Shown here piece after piece: positions 45,164-57,699 of a DNA stretch of 64,000 nt. The first letter of the stretch is position 1. Each line of letters opens with the position of its first letter. Position numbers and translations under genes: made by a program. Source of the stretch: Portunus trituberculatus (lineage: Eukaryota > Arthropoda > Malacostraca > Decapoda > Portunidae). The DNA is taken from assembly GCF_017591435.1 (NCBI RefSeq), contig NC_059300.1:1360718-1424717 (forward strand), read 5' to 3'. The notes under the pieces were generated by a model, which saw nothing but the letters and a program-made list of their open reading frames with translations, was not told the DNA's origin and searched no databases.

Positions 45164-45349
45164 ATTTTTCGGGCGCGCTTTAATAGTTTTGAGTATGGTA
45201 CCGGAGGTGCGGAGGTGCGGTACCGGACTGAGGGAAAAAAAAAATTCTTGGCGCGGAAGTACAGGTACGAACTATCTGTGTTTCGAGGTCCTGAGGAGAG
45301 GTACCGGACTACCCGATATCTAGTAACGCGCCCACCTCTACGACATTAT

Positions 45350-45661
45350 GTATATTCACATGTGTACATGACCTTTTTAGTCATACGTTTGTCCCAAAGA
45401 CAGCTTCCCACCTCTCACCCAAGTCCACCAAAGTTGGAAAACACTGTATTATCTCATTTGTATGTAAGATTTACCGTCTAAATCTTCGTGACACAGTATA
45501 CCACGAGTATTGCGAGCCTGTTAAGGTCACATATATGGTAGAAAGCCTCGAAACATGGACATAAGACTGAAAATAAGGAGCGTAACTCGGGCGTTCCCAT
45601 GTATTTTCAATAGGCGGTCCGCAATGTTTTGGATGTAAGGGGGGGGTAGGGGCAGCAGCGT
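45350..45661. repeat. Interspersed repeat, copy 2
   Basis: Direct repeat partner of 43149-43461. Both copies end at a ggtaggggcagcagcg block and then diverge (ggacc vs tcact), which suggests a common 3' boundary of an unclassified repeat family or an old local duplication. Confidence 0.75.
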
Positions 45662-45796
45662 CACTTTTGTGACGTCATGCCGCCGTCTTATAATCTAACC
45701 TCCTTTGTGTAAACAGTCAACTGAGCTTTATTTCCCTGCTAGGTTAGAATAAATAAATAAATAAATTAGAATAAATAAATAAATAAATAGATAAAT

Positions 45797-46039
<243 letters not shown>

Positions 46040-46134
46040 TCAACTTCTTTTAATTTTATCAAATTAAAATGAAAGCATAATTCCAATAAAGAAAAAATCA
46101 TCATGGAAGTGTGGATTAAAACAGTAAATCTTAA

Positions 46135-46813
46135 AGCTGGTTCACACGTGCCAATTTGCGACTGAAATATTATGTCGGTAGAGTTTCTGCCTAGCGACTG
46201 AAAAAAAACAGTCGTAAACGTCGTGACGTTACGGAGTAAGCTTTGAAAATGTGGTCTCTAGAGATAGAGATGTTAGACTTGAGGGAAAAGGAACACATCT
46301 TTGACCCCAGAAATGAATTATACAATAAAAAAAAAACTTGCGCAAATCGTCGTTCGACGAAATAGCTGCCACTCTATATTAGAACTGTTTCCCTCAACGT
46401 AGGATACCTATTGTTGGAGGTGAGGATTGAAGACTTGTCAGGATTTAATTTGATAGCAATTGTGCTTGGCTTCTTAAGATTAACAATTTTCTTATGAGAA
46501 TTGTAGGGTTGTTTTTAGAGTGTGGTAGACACTCTTTTCTTTCCTTCTACTTAGCCAGGGACGTATCCACAGGCATTGTCTTTTCTGTTGACTCTTCCTG
46601 TACGCCAAAAGAGTAACCACCGCTTCAGCATCGTCACTGGAGGAAGACATCTTGGCGGGTAGCTGTTTGTTTACACTCACTTCCCGCCAAGGCGCCAATT
46701 ATAGTCGATACTTTCCGGTCGCTACATGTAACACTTTCCGACTAGAAGGGATGAGTCGGAAACTCTACCGACATAAAATTTCAGTCGCAAATTGGCATGT
46801 ATAAACCCGCCTC
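46135..46813. mobile_element. Harbinger-like MITE, copy 1
   Basis: The left end agctggttcacacgtgcc and subterminal aatttgcgactgaaat pair with the right-end sequence atttcagtcgcaaattggca, tataaacccgcctc. TAA lies on both sides (46132-46134 and 46814-46816), consistent with a 3-bp TWA duplication of the PIF-Harbinger group. The interior is homologous to copy 2 (tagaaatgaattatacag-type, gttgccactctata-type and gaactgtttccctc blocks). There is no transposase frame. A further piece of right terminus lies at about 46838-46887. Confidence 0.7.
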
Positions 46814-46837
46814 TAATTTGTCTAAAAATCGATGCTA

Positions 46838-46890
46838 AAGGAAAACGGTTCGTTTCGTCTGACTTATTGACATGTGTGAACCCGCCTAGG
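46838..46890. repeat. Extra terminus fragment next to Harbinger-like copy 1
   Basis: cgtctgacttattgacatgt followed by gtgaacccgcct repeats the right-end consensus of the family. It is either a solo end of an older insertion or part of a larger composite. Confidence 0.45.
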
Positions 46891-46988
46891 AGCTGTAGTC
46901 CTAAGGGAGGAAAACAAAAACGTACCAGCAACGTGTCATTTGATCGAAAGGAAAAGATGGAGACGATGAACACATTCTAATTTTCTAA

Positions 46989-47539
46989 AGGCGGCGTCAC
47001 ACTAAAAAAAAAAAAGAGTTTTCGACTGAATATTGGTGTCTAACAACTAGAGCAACCAGTCGCAAAACAAGACCGACATGTTGGTCTTGTGACTCTTGTT
47101 CAGTCGATCTGCGAATTTGTTTACTTCGTGACGTCACAGAGAAAAGTTTGAAAATGCGGGATGTAGAGATGATGATGGGAGTTGGTGAGGGAAAAAGACC
47201 ACATCTGGGATCCTAGAAATGAATTATACAGCAAAAAAGTGCTTATGCAAATCGACGTTCGATGAGATAGTTGCCACTCTATACAATAAGAACTGTTTCC
47301 CTCTATTCAGTTTGTTGTTGGTGGTGAGGATTGAATACTTATGATGATTTTATTTGATCGCAATCGTCATCGTCACCGAAGACATCTTGTTGGGCACCTG
47401 AGCTGTTTACGTTCACTTCCCGCCAACCAACCGATACTTTCCAGTCGCTTTGTGAGAACGTGCTCCGACTAGAAGGGCTCTGTCGATACTTCCAGCTATT
47501 TGCAATTTCAGTCGCATATTGACACGCGTGAACCCGCCT
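46989..47539. mobile_element. Harbinger-like MITE, copy 2
   Basis: The left end AGGCGGCGTCACAC and right end GCGTGAACCCGCCT (complement AGGCGGGTTCACGC) are imperfect inverted repeats flanked by TAA at 46986-46988 and 47540-47542. The 551-bp interior parallels copy 1 in the same orientation with many substitutions. Non-coding, mobilised in trans if at all. Confidence 0.75.
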
Positions 47540-47542
47540 TAA

Positions 47543-48791
47543 CCAGCAACCTCTTGTGTTTGGATTGTATAAGCCGAATCATTAATGGGCGAAATTCCCT
47601 CCTCTCTTAAAGAGTTGAAGTGTGGGAAGACAGTTGTTACCTACAATATATGTTCTGCGCTTCAAAACGTTTTTAAGTAGCTATAACAGGGGATTAAGCG
47701 ATAAGAATGGAGATTGATTTACCACCGTTTAAGGGTATTTTTGAAGCATCAATCTGAATGGTCCTCGACCTCCTTTTCCTGCTTTTCACGCTCGGCCAGA
47801 CGCTTTGAGGTTCCTACCACAGGGTCGCTTAAGGCACTTGGAAAAGCCGAGAAAGTCGCCCTTGGGCTACCCAAGGTTGGCCTGTCTGCCACACCCACGT
47901 AGCTTCAATGACTGGATGTGGTAATGAACATGACTGCGACGGTGTGCAATAGCGGAAGACATGATCCATTTTTTTTTTTTTTATTGGCCCTAATCAACAA
48001 AACAAGCCTCATATTCAATTAGTAATTAAGTTATGAAGGATTTTTTTTTATCTGACTGCTAATAGCTTTGCTTATTGCTAGATTGTTCCTTATAACATGT
48101 GGAGCTATACTAGTACTAGCAGTGGTAATATTGTGCCTTGACACCACGACCCATGCAGTCACCGCAGACCATTAAGACACCGTAATTCCTGCCTCGCAAG
48201 TAATAACTTCAAATGTGTCTGCTATGGATGAGTAGAATTTGGCAATTATATGTTTGCGCGAAAAGAAATATGGAAATATGTTATAGGAAATTGAATTAAT
48301 ATACTTAATTTCATTTATCTACACACGTTGTATGAGAAAACCCATTTCAAGTAATATACACACTAAAAAATCAACAGTGTGAACACTTCCTGTGTACGAC
48401 TATGTACTACTTGGATGTCTCAAACATTTTTTTTTTCTTTCAAGTACTGCCTCTGTATTAACTTCATTAAATGTAGAACAAAGATGCTAGGGAAAGGTAT
48501 GTATACTTTGTAAATATATAACTACATACACTAGCACCCCTTAGTTTTCTTTCTTAAAAACTCATAAAAATAAGCGGAATTCCATCTAATCTTCAGTGCA
48601 TAATGCCGTCTATCAAGGCGTCAGGATGTGTTCAAGGGCGAGGCAACGCTTTTCATAATTTCCGCCTCGATTCCTACTAAATATCAGAAGAAAGGTAATC
48701 TGTGATCCTCATTACACACACACACACACACACACAAACCACTCCTCAAATAGGGTCGAATTTATTTGCTTGTGATAGTCTCCGTCATTAA

Positions 48792-48822
<31 letters not shown>

Positions 48823-48823
48823 C
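47543..48823. other. No supported gene; (CA)n at 48714 and 48809
   Basis: A small open frame at 47714-47902 shows no recognisable features. A (AC)n lies at 48714-48736. An A-run (48789-48808) continues into (CA)n at 48809-48823, which abuts the SINE that follows. Confidence 0.4.
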
Positions 48824-49112
48824 GCCCGGTAGCTCAGTGGTTAGAGCGCTGGCTTCACAAGCCAGAGGACCGGGGTTCGATTCCCCGGTCGGGTGGAGAT
48901 ATTAGGGTGTGTCTCCTTTCACGTGTAGCCCCTGTTCACCTAGCAGTGAGTAGGTACGGGATGTAAATCGAGTTGTGACCTTGTTGTCCCGGTGTGTGGT
49001 GTGTGCCTGGTCTCAGGCCTATCCGAAGATCGGAAATAATGAGCTCTGAGCTCGTTCCGTAGGGTAACGTCTGGCTGTCTCGTCAGAGACTGCAGCAGAT
49101 CAGTGAAAACAC
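48824..49112 (+). mobile_element. tRNA-headed SINE, full-length copy
   Basis: The head 48824-48893 has a tRNA-like fold: D arm with A box TAGCTCAGTGG (48830-48840), anticodon arm CTGGC-TTCACAA-GCCAG (anticodon position CAC), T arm with B box GGTTCGATTCC (48874-48884). The acceptor ends pair poorly, so it is not a working tRNA gene. The body follows (gtctcctttcacgtgtagcc, cctgttcacctagcagtg, gagctctgagctcgttcc, agactgcagcagatcagtg). The 5' end abuts (CA)n, and the tail here is short (gaaaacacag). Confidence 0.9.
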
Positions 49113-49574
49113 AGTGGAGGCTCGTGTAAAAATAGAATGGAGGGACTGTGTCGCTGCAAGCTTCACACGACAGTATAATAATAATAATAATAATTAGAAG
49201 AAAAAAAAATAAACAAAGGATTTTATAAATTTACGTTGTACAGTATAACGCAATATAAACAGGCCTTGGACCGAGCGTTTACTGAAGCAGGATGGCCAGT
49301 GAGCTGCATCAACTGCAGATCAACAGTCTTAGGTGTAGCGCCAAATTATCGTACAGCATAAAACTTCTACTTTTGTCTCGTTTTATTGTAAATTTTCAAA
49401 ATTTATCAATATTTTGATAAAACGTAACATATAAGGACCTTTTGTTGTGACATAATTTTTTAGTTGCATATTATTCTAGTGTGAGATTGATGGAGTCATA
49501 TACCTGGCAGCGAGTGTTTGGGTTTGGGGGAATTGCACTATTGCAGCTCCACAGCTCCTATGGGCGAGCCACAC

Positions 49575-49577
49575 ACA

Positions 49578-49620
<43 letters not shown>
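49575..49620. repeat. (AC)n followed by poly-A
   Basis: About 10 AC units and about 29 A. It lies in a stretch (49113-49685) where I see no gene. Confidence 0.85.
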
Positions 49621-49621
<1 letters not shown>

Positions 49622-49683
49622 ACATCATGCTTATCCAGCAATTATCAATGATTATCATAGCACTACCTATTGCAAATTAATGG

Positions 49684-50470
<787 letters not shown>

Positions 50471-51025
50471 GTTGTTTTTATTAACATCAATTAATCATTA
50501 GTAACGTCATCCCTACACCGCGGCGCGACGAACATCAGAAAACACACCAGCCTGCTTTGGTATTATGTACACACACACACACACACAGAAAAAAATGAAG
50601 AGAGGACAGAAGAAGAGAAGAAAGAGTTTTTCTGGAGAATCTTGGATATGAGACTGAGGAAGTGGTTCATAACCCAGAAAAGTACAGCAAGAAAGGACTA
50701 AAGAAACTTACATATGAGCGAAATGTAATGTATTCCAACATAAATGGAGTGATATCGGGATTTTAGAACTCAACGATTACTTGAGGGACAAGAACCCAGA
50801 TATTGTGGGTCTTACTGAAACAAAACTGAGAGAGGGAGAAGACCTGATGAAGGTTGGAGAAGGAAATATAACGTTTGGAAAAGAAATAGAGTAGGTAAGA
50901 TGGGAGGAGGAGTGATGTTGCTGGTTAAAAAGATATAAAGGTGGATCAAGTGAAAAAGGTATGGGAAAGGCAGAAGTGCTAAAGATCAGAGCAGAAACTA
51001 ATGAAGGAAAAAGAGGCACTACATA

Positions 51026-51562
51026 GTGGTGTACGTACCACCTAAGACAAATGCATGGTCAGTACAGGAATATGAAGAAATGATAAGTGATACAGGAACA
51101 TGTCTGGAAGAAATGTTGGGTGGCTGTGAACGAACTATAATGATGGGAGATTTTAATTGTAAAGAGGTGTGTTGGGAGGACTGGTCAATGGAAGGATCAG
51201 AGACAACATGGGGAAATACACTATTGACACTGGCAATGGAAAATGTGTTAACTCAGTGGGTCAAAGAAGATACTAGGTTTGGAGGAGAGGGAGCATCGTC
51301 AAGACTGGACTTGGTCTTTAGTACAGAGCCAATGGTCATTGAGGAGATGAGGGTGGAGTGCCCTTTAGCAAAGAGTGATCATGCAGTTTTGGAGTTCAAG
51401 GTGATAGACGAAGAGAAATCTAGAAGAAATGAAGAATATAAAGTGGGAAGATGGAATTATGCCAAGACAGATTTTGGAAACCTAAAGAAATTCTTTCAAG
51501 AGACAAATTGGATGAAATTCAAGAGTGCTAAGGAGCAAATGAAAAGTGGAAGGAATTTATAA
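51026..51562 (+). pseudogene. LINE L endonuclease
   Basis: A 178-residue open stretch: MVYVPPKTNAWSVQEYEEM, MMGDFNCKEVCWEDWS, LDLVFSTEP, then LAKSDHAVLEFK, which are the late catalytic motifs (D/N and SDH) of a LINE apurinic endonuclease. It lacks the N-terminal N and E motifs in frame (a shifted copy, NPDIVGLTETKL-like, is near 50790-50830). Ends at the shared frameshift after FKSAKEQMKSGRN. Confidence 0.8.
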
Positions 51563-51909
51563 AAATATACAAAGAAGGTGAGAAAAATTTGTACCAATAA
51601 GACAACATAGAGAAGTTGGAAAGCAGGACTGGTTTAACGATAGATGTGAAAAGGCTAGAACAAGAAAAGAGGATGCATGGAAGAGGTGGAGAAGGAAAAG
51701 ACGGATTAAGCAGTGGGAAAGTTACAAAAGAGCAAGAAATGAATATGTGTTGATTAGAAGAGAAGAAAGAAAGAAACAAGAAAAGGATATAATTGATAAA
51801 TGTAAAGACCAACCAAGGCTTTTTACAGACATGTGAACAACAACATCAAAAATAGAGAAAGTATTGAAAGTTTAGAAGTAAATGGAGTATACAGTGAAGA
51901 TCCCAGGAA

Positions 51910-52948
51910 ATGGCAGAGGCTATGAATGGATGCTTTCGGAAGGTATTCACAAAGGAGACTGCTTTTGACAAACCACTGGTAATGGAACAGAAAGGGATTA
52001 TGAAGGAGTTTCAAGTAACTGTGGAGGAGATCAAGAACATGATGGGGAGTTTAGAAGTGAGAAAAGCTGTGGGACCTGATGGGGTATCAGGATGGATTTT
52101 AAGAGAATGCAGGGAGCAATTGGCAGAAAAAGTTTGTGAAGTAATTGATGCCTCATTAAGGGAAGGTGTAGTGCCCCAAGACTGGAAAAGAGCTAACATT
52201 GTCCCAATCTATAAATCAGGTAACAAGAGAGACCCATTGAACTATAGACCAGTGTCACTTACAAGTGTGGTAGCTAAGATGTGTGAGAGGGTGGTGAAGA
52301 CTAGATGGACAGACTTCTTGGAGAAAATGACATACTTTGTGAGTGTCAATTTGGTTTTAGGAAAGGGCGTTCATGCACGACAAACCTGATATGTTACTAT
52401 TCGAGGGTGATAGATGTAATACAGGAAAGAGATGGTTGGGCTGATGGAATATATCTGGATTTAAAAAAGGCCTTTGATAAGGTACCACACCAGAGACTGA
52501 TCTGGAAACTTGAAATGGTAGGAGGAGTGCATGGCAGTTTACTAAAATGGATGGAAGACTTTTGGTAGGAAGAGAAATGAGAACAATAATTAAGGACAGA
52601 CCATCAGAATGGGGATTGGTGGAGAGTGGAGTTCCACAGGGATCAGTGTTGGCACCAGTAATGTTCGCAGTCTACATAAATGACATGGTGGATGGGGTGT
52701 CCAGTTATGTGAGCCTATTTGCAGACGATGCAAAATTGTTAAGAAAAGTGAGATGTGACAAAGATTGCGAACTACTCCAGGAAGACTTGGACAGAATATG
52801 GAAATGGAGCTGTACATGGCAAATGGAGTTCAACACGACAAAATGCAAGAAAATAGAGTTTGGCAAGAGTGAAAGAAGAATCAGGAGTATGTACAAGATA
52901 GGAAATGAAGACATAAAACCAGTCATGAAGAAAAAGACCTTGGGGTGA
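51910..52948 (+). pseudogene. LINE L reverse transcriptase in three overlapping frames
   Basis: 51910-52389: AVGPDGVSGWILRECREQL and NYRPVSLTSVVAKMCERVV. 52305-52568: CQFGFRKGRSCTTNLI and DLKKAFDKVPHQRL. 52547-52948: SGVPQGSVLAPVMFAVYIND and FADDAKLL. Each overlap is a single-base frame slip. The same slips occur at the same places in LINE J. With the slips it cannot make an active enzyme unless ribosomes shift frame, for which I see no signal. Confidence 0.85.
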
Positions 52949-53568
52949 CAATTACCAATGACCTATCGCCAGAGAGACATATAAACAAAATAATTGGAGA
53001 AGTATTGAACTTATTGAGGAACATAAGAGTGGCGTTCGTATATCTAGATGAAGAAATGATGAAGAAAATAATTACTGCAATGATAAGACCGAGGCTTGAA
53101 TATGCAACAATACAGTGGGCTCGAACTTAAAGAAACACATAAGGAAACTAGAGAAAGTACAGAGGGCTGCAACGAAAATGGTGCCTGACTTAAGAGATTT
53201 GACTTATGAAGACAGACTGAAAAGAATGCAACTTCCAACCCTGGAAAACAGAAGAGAAAGGGGAGACCTGATAGCAATATACAGAGTGATGATTGGCATG
53301 GAAAAATGGATAGGGAAGATCTGTGTATGTGGAATGGAAGAATGTCGAGAGGGCATGGGAAAAACTAAAATGGCCACTTATAGGAGAGATGTGAAAAATA
53401 TAGCTTCCTCATAGAAGGGTGGAAGCATGGAATAGTTTAGACGTGGAAGTGGTCAACGCAAGGAATATTCATGATTTTAAGAAAAAGCTGGACATTAATA
53501 GATATGGAGACGGGACAACACGAGCATAGCTCTTTTCCCGTATGTTACAATTAGGTAAATACAATTAG

Positions 53569-53617
<49 letters not shown>

Positions 53618-53760
53618 CGACACTGTGGATTTAATTATCTATTGAATTTCAAATAACAGTACTCCCACTGCTACAGGAGTAATTTTCATAAATGTCATGA
53701 TAATTTTCTTCTTCATATTCGTTTTAATTTTGCTGTTGTTATTGTTATCGTTAATATTGT

Positions 53761-53804
53761 TTTTTTTTTTTTTTTTTTTTGCTGCTGCTGCCACTACAAC
53801 AACA

Positions 53805-53858
<54 letters not shown>

Positions 53859-53935
53859 GCTACTGCTACTACAACTACTACTACTATCATATACTATCAC
53901 TGCTACTTCTATTATTATCATTACTACTACTGCTG

Positions 53936-54007
<72 letters not shown>

Positions 54008-54023
54008 TTGTTGCTACTACTAA

Positions 54024-54054
<31 letters not shown>

Positions 54055-54114
54055 GCTGTTACTGTTGTTATTGTTGTTGTTGTTGTTGTTGCTACTGTTA
54101 TAACTATGTGTGCA

Positions 54115-54198
<84 letters not shown>
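53761..54198. repeat. Poly-T, (CTA)n, (GTT)n and (AT)n compound repeat
   Basis: T-run 53760-53780, (CTA)n with CTG interruptions to about 54060, (GTT)n to about 54090, and (AT)n 54118-54198. No gene. Confidence 0.95.
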
Positions 54199-54201
<3 letters not shown>

Positions 54202-54311
54202 AGGGAATATGTATAACTAGGGATTACACATAAACCCTGAAATAATCAGGGATTTCATGTAATCGCTGTGACCATCAGGAAATACATGAAATTTTAAAAT
54301 TCTGTAGGTAA

Positions 54312-54316
54312 ATATA

Positions 54317-54399
<83 letters not shown>
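54312..54399. repeat. (TA)n immediately 5' of an LTR
   Basis: About 40 AT units (with one tatgta variant) ending at the TG of the LTR at 54400. Confidence 0.9.
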
Positions 54400-54403
<4 letters not shown>

Positions 54404-55038
54404 ACGGCCCGCCCGTAACATACTCCACTACCATCACCTCCTCCGCTTGCTACCTCGTTCGCCACCTCTCCACTTCCCCTTCCACGTCACCGTCTCATGA
54501 ACCTTCCACGCCACCGTCTCATGAACCCTCCACGTCACCGTCTCATGAAGCCCCACTACTGTCACGAAGTTGGATTCACGCGGCCCCATTCGACTCAAAC
54601 AGAAGTGTTAAGCAAGCTCCCGGCTTTCTGGAAGTCAGTCGAGGTCAAGGCCTCAACCAGTGAACACAACGCCTCTTGGACTACCGTGGGATCCACCTCA
54701 CCCAGCACTTCACCACTGCAACACCTCATAAGTATCACTTCCCCTCATCCCGTGTTTTCCACATTGCCTCCATATAGGATTAGTATTATTGTTAGGTGTT
54801 AAGTTGGGTTCTTTGTTATGTTTATTTATGTGTTATATGTATATGTGTATGTCAGTTTCATGTGTTTCATGTTATATCTATATGTGTATGTCAGTTACAT
54901 TATTGGGTTATTAAATAGCTTCTTAAGTGCCCCCCTTTGCATTTCCTCACCAGTTGAACCTGCAGAGTTTTTTTTTTATTGTTATTGTTCACCGGCTCCC
55001 CAATGCCAATCTTACCCGTTTAACCGGTGAACGTAACA
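54400..55038 (+). repeat. 5' long terminal repeat
   Basis: Begins TGTTACGG and ends CGTAACA, the short inverted TG...CA ends of an LTR. The first 21 bases also form a hairpin (TGTTACGG with CCGTAACA). Contains three near-copies of a cacgtcaccgtctcatgaa unit (about 54482-54548) and an attaaa at about 54910 as a possible polyadenylation signal. Confidence 0.8.
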
Positions 55039-55040
55039 AT

Positions 55041-55056
55041 TGGCGACCGTGACAGG
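55041..55056 (+). promoter_or_regulatory. Primer-binding site
   Basis: TGGCGACCGTGACAGG, two bases after the LTR, where a host tRNA 3' end would prime minus-strand synthesis. It resembles the sites of 412/mdg1-type Gypsy elements that use tRNA-Arg. The tRNA identity is from memory of that group and not checked. Confidence 0.65.
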
Positions 55057-55067
55057 ACTCCTACCCA

Positions 55068-55547
55068 TTGCCCTTGATAGAGGACCCTATAGATAGCATA
55101 GGAGTAGCCAAATTTGTAACCACCATAGATTTACTTAAGGGTTACTACCAGATTCCCCTCTCGGACGAGACCCGAATAATATCCGCCTTCATCACCCCCT
55201 TCGGACTATACCAATACACAGTGATGCCCTTCGGCTTGTCTAATGCTCCCGCCACCTTCCAGAGGGCTATAAATTACATCACCCAGGACTTGGAGGGAAC
55301 ATCTGCCTATCTGGACGACCTGGTGGTGACTTCGGACGACTGGGTGACACATCTGACCCGTCTCCGGAGGCTGATGGGTCGGTTGCAGGAAGCCGGTCTT
55401 ACAATCAACCTGGCCAAGTCCACCTTCGGGAAGTCTACGGTGGTCTACCTGGGACATGTGGTGGGGAACGGCAAGGTTCGCCCCAAGAGAGCCAACGTGA
55501 GGCCATCCTTGGCTTCCCTGTCCCTACCACCAGGAAAGCTCTCATGA
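55068..55547 (+). pseudogene. Gypsy reverse transcriptase, frameshifted
   Basis: Visible motifs in order: FVTTIDLLKGYYQIPL (first catalytic Asp), FGLYQYTVMPFGLSNAPATF, and the catalytic box YLDD at about residue 82, then GHVVGNGKVRPK. The frame slips by one base near 55495, and the connection domain continues in the next frame at 55544. The N-terminal part of the domain before PLIEDPIDSIG is missing, along with gag and protease. Confidence 0.85.
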
Positions 55548-56008
55548 GGTTCTTGGGGATGGCTGGTTTCTACAGACGATTCTGTAGGAACTTCTCCACC
55601 CTGGCCCCCCTGACGGACCTTATCAGCACTTCCGTCCCCTTCCACTGGACCCCGACCTGTGACCAAGCCTTCCAACATCTCAAGGCGTTCCTCTCCTCGG
55701 AGCCAGTGGTCTGGACGCCAGATCACTCCCGCCCCTTCCATCTACAAGTGGACGTGAGTGGAGTTGGAGTGGGTGCTGTCCTCCTACAAGCGGACCCCAC
55801 AAGTGGCATCCTCCATCCCATCGCCTATCACTCCACCAAGCTGAAGAAACACCAACTCAACTACTCCATCATTGAGAAGGAGGCTCTGGCACTCGTCCTG
55901 GCGCTCCAACATTTTGAGTGCTTCTTTCATCCTGGCCCTCAAACTACGAAGGTCTTCACCGATCACAACCCTCTGGCCTTCCTTCACGCCATGAAGAACC
56001 GAAACTAA
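55544..56008 (+). pseudogene. Gypsy connection and RNase H domain
   Basis: MRFLGMAGFYRRFCRNFS is the usual end of a Gypsy reverse transcriptase. The RNase H follows with VDVSGVGVGAVLLQ (Asp), IIEKEALALVLALQHF (Glu) and VFTDHNPLAFL (Asp). A stop interrupts it at MKNRN (56006-56008), where the family continues toward an HLRW-type motif. Not functional alone. Confidence 0.8.
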
Positions 56009-56109
56009 CGCATACTTAGGTGGGTCTTGTTAACTCAACCCTTCAACTTGGAAGATCTCCCGTCTCACCTCCTTCATGAGCCCATTACAGAGGTCTTAGG
56101 GGGGAGGAA

Positions 56110-56970
56110 ATGGTCTATCTCTATCGCTCTCTACCTTTGTTTCAACGTCCCTTTCTTGCCGCCATGTTGTAGGAGTGGTAGACTGTAATTTTTTGTCTAA
56201 ACCATTCCAAAGAAGTGTTCCACGATCCTTGGTCCTATTACCCTTACTCTATGAGTCTACGAGTATGTTATTAAGAGATGATATCTCTTCATGCAAATTT
56301 CTTTTTTATATCCACTCTTATTCTCATGATTTTACATTACATTAGTCAATGTTATCCATCAGACGTCCATCTCAGCAAGAACTAGACCACTCATATAGGG
56401 AAGCCGCAGAACTTTAACCTCTGACCTTTCATTGAGATTAAAAAAAAAAAAAAAATGGCAGGAGAAACCTCGTCTTATCGAGTTCCTAAAAAAAAAAAAA
56501 AAAAAATCCTCTACTTGAGACCCCTCCACACAACTGTCCCCTCTTATTCACTAACGCTCAAATCTCTCCCTCATCTACAAAGAATAAACTCGAGCTATCC
56601 TATTCTAAAAATCACAACTTGAAATTTCACATCTCATCTCTTCCTGAAACTGCTTCCATGTACGTCATTATTTTCTGTTGTCTCCACACATTGTGTTCTT
56701 CCTCACTGGTGCTAACTCTATATCAACTCTATATTTGGGACTTACCTGTCCTGGTATGGAGTACAGCTCTGATACGCAGAGAGAGTCAACGGACGCAGGT
56801 TTACTAGGCAGAGTATAGAGAGTAAAACTTTTCACCTTATCAACTCCCTTTAGGATTAAGACTTCAAAGTTAAGTTAGGTTCAAACTAATTTAGTCAATT
56901 CACTTTTTTTTTCTATTCTTCTATATAGTTTTTTTTAAGATTAAAAGTGATTTCTGCTCTAGTGGGGGTG
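56110..56970. other. No gene recognised
   Basis: Two A-runs (56440-56455, 56488-56506) and no credible frame. The junction of the LTR fragment with host DNA lies at its left edge. Confidence 0.4.
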
Positions 56971-56989
56971 GTGATGGTAGTAGTAGTAA

Positions 56990-57054
<65 letters not shown>

Positions 57055-57130
57055 CTTGTTCTTGTTGTTGCTGTAGTAGTAGTAGTTGTTGTAGTAGTAG
57101 CATTATTATTAGTAGTAACAGTAGTAGACA
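56971..57130. repeat. (AGT)n and (GTT)n trinucleotide repeat
   Basis: (AGT)n to about 57020, (TGT)n to about 57070, then mixed AGT/TGT. It is followed by unrelated short (GA)n runs at 57281-57308 and 57657-57696. Confidence 0.9.
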
Positions 57131-57274
57131 TAGTTGCGTAAATCTCTAAATTTTTACTCTTCAACAAAGAGGAAATGTTCATAAAGTATTCCAGACTTAC
57201 GACAGGGAAACTATGTGAAATTTCAGGTAGGAAGAGAGGTGGAAGGTCACTTTTTTGTAGACCAGTGATGGGGT

Positions 57275-57311
<37 letters not shown>

Positions 57312-57652
57312 TGGTGGTGGTGGTGGACATTAAAGCGTTGTCGTCTTGTGGGAGAAAAAGCTCACCTTTATTGGCTTCAAATTCATCATTTCAACAGACT
57401 ATCGTATTTTATTCTATTAGTTTTCCCTTCTGAACTCGATCTGTCCTTCGTTTTACTTATTTTCTCTCTCTTCCTGTTTCCAGAGTGAACAATAGCCCAA
57501 CGTCCAAGAATGAATAATGAAATGAATAAATGAATAGATAATATACATACACAAAATGAATAGATTAATGAATAAGTACAAAAGAATAAAACCATTTTTC
57601 AATTACATAGCCTTCGTCCATATGTGTTCCTTTCTAGCATGGTAATCACATG

Positions 57653-57699
<47 letters not shown>

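Larger units (their letters stand above)
50588..53571 (+). mobile_element. LINE L: 5'-truncated element, longest of the J/L subfamily
   Basis: Follows (AC)n at 50570-50587, starts in the ORF1/endonuclease junction (eeeKKEFFWRILDMRLRKW-like text in broken frames), and proceeds through endonuclease (51026-51562), reverse transcriptase (51910-52948) and C-terminal region (52945-53414). It ends in aattaggtaaatac x2 and (AC)n at 53572-53613. LINE J matches it from 51248 to the end. Shared frame breaks show that the two descend from an already defective parent. Confidence 0.88.
54400..56110 (+). mobile_element. Gypsy-type LTR retrotransposon fragment: 5' LTR, primer site, partial pol
   Basis: The order is LTR (54400-55038), primer-binding site (55041-55056), then within about 15 bp the start of a reverse transcriptase domain, connection and RNase H (to 56008). 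Gag, protease, integrase and 3' LTR are absent, so it is an internally and 3'-deleted remnant. Sequence is GC-richer than its surroundings. The 3' break is after an RNase H tail (LRWVLLTQPFNLED-like) at about 56060-56110. Confidence 0.85.

Noticed and set aside
48824..48893. Functional tRNA gene with anticodon CAC
   Set aside because: The acceptor stem pairs badly, it is followed by a conserved non-tRNA body, and further copies exist (58127). It is the head of a SINE.
52305..52948. Programmed ribosomal frameshifting in LINE J and L
   Set aside because: There are several slips in different directions without a common slippery site or downstream structure that I can see. Shared inherited mutations explain them better.
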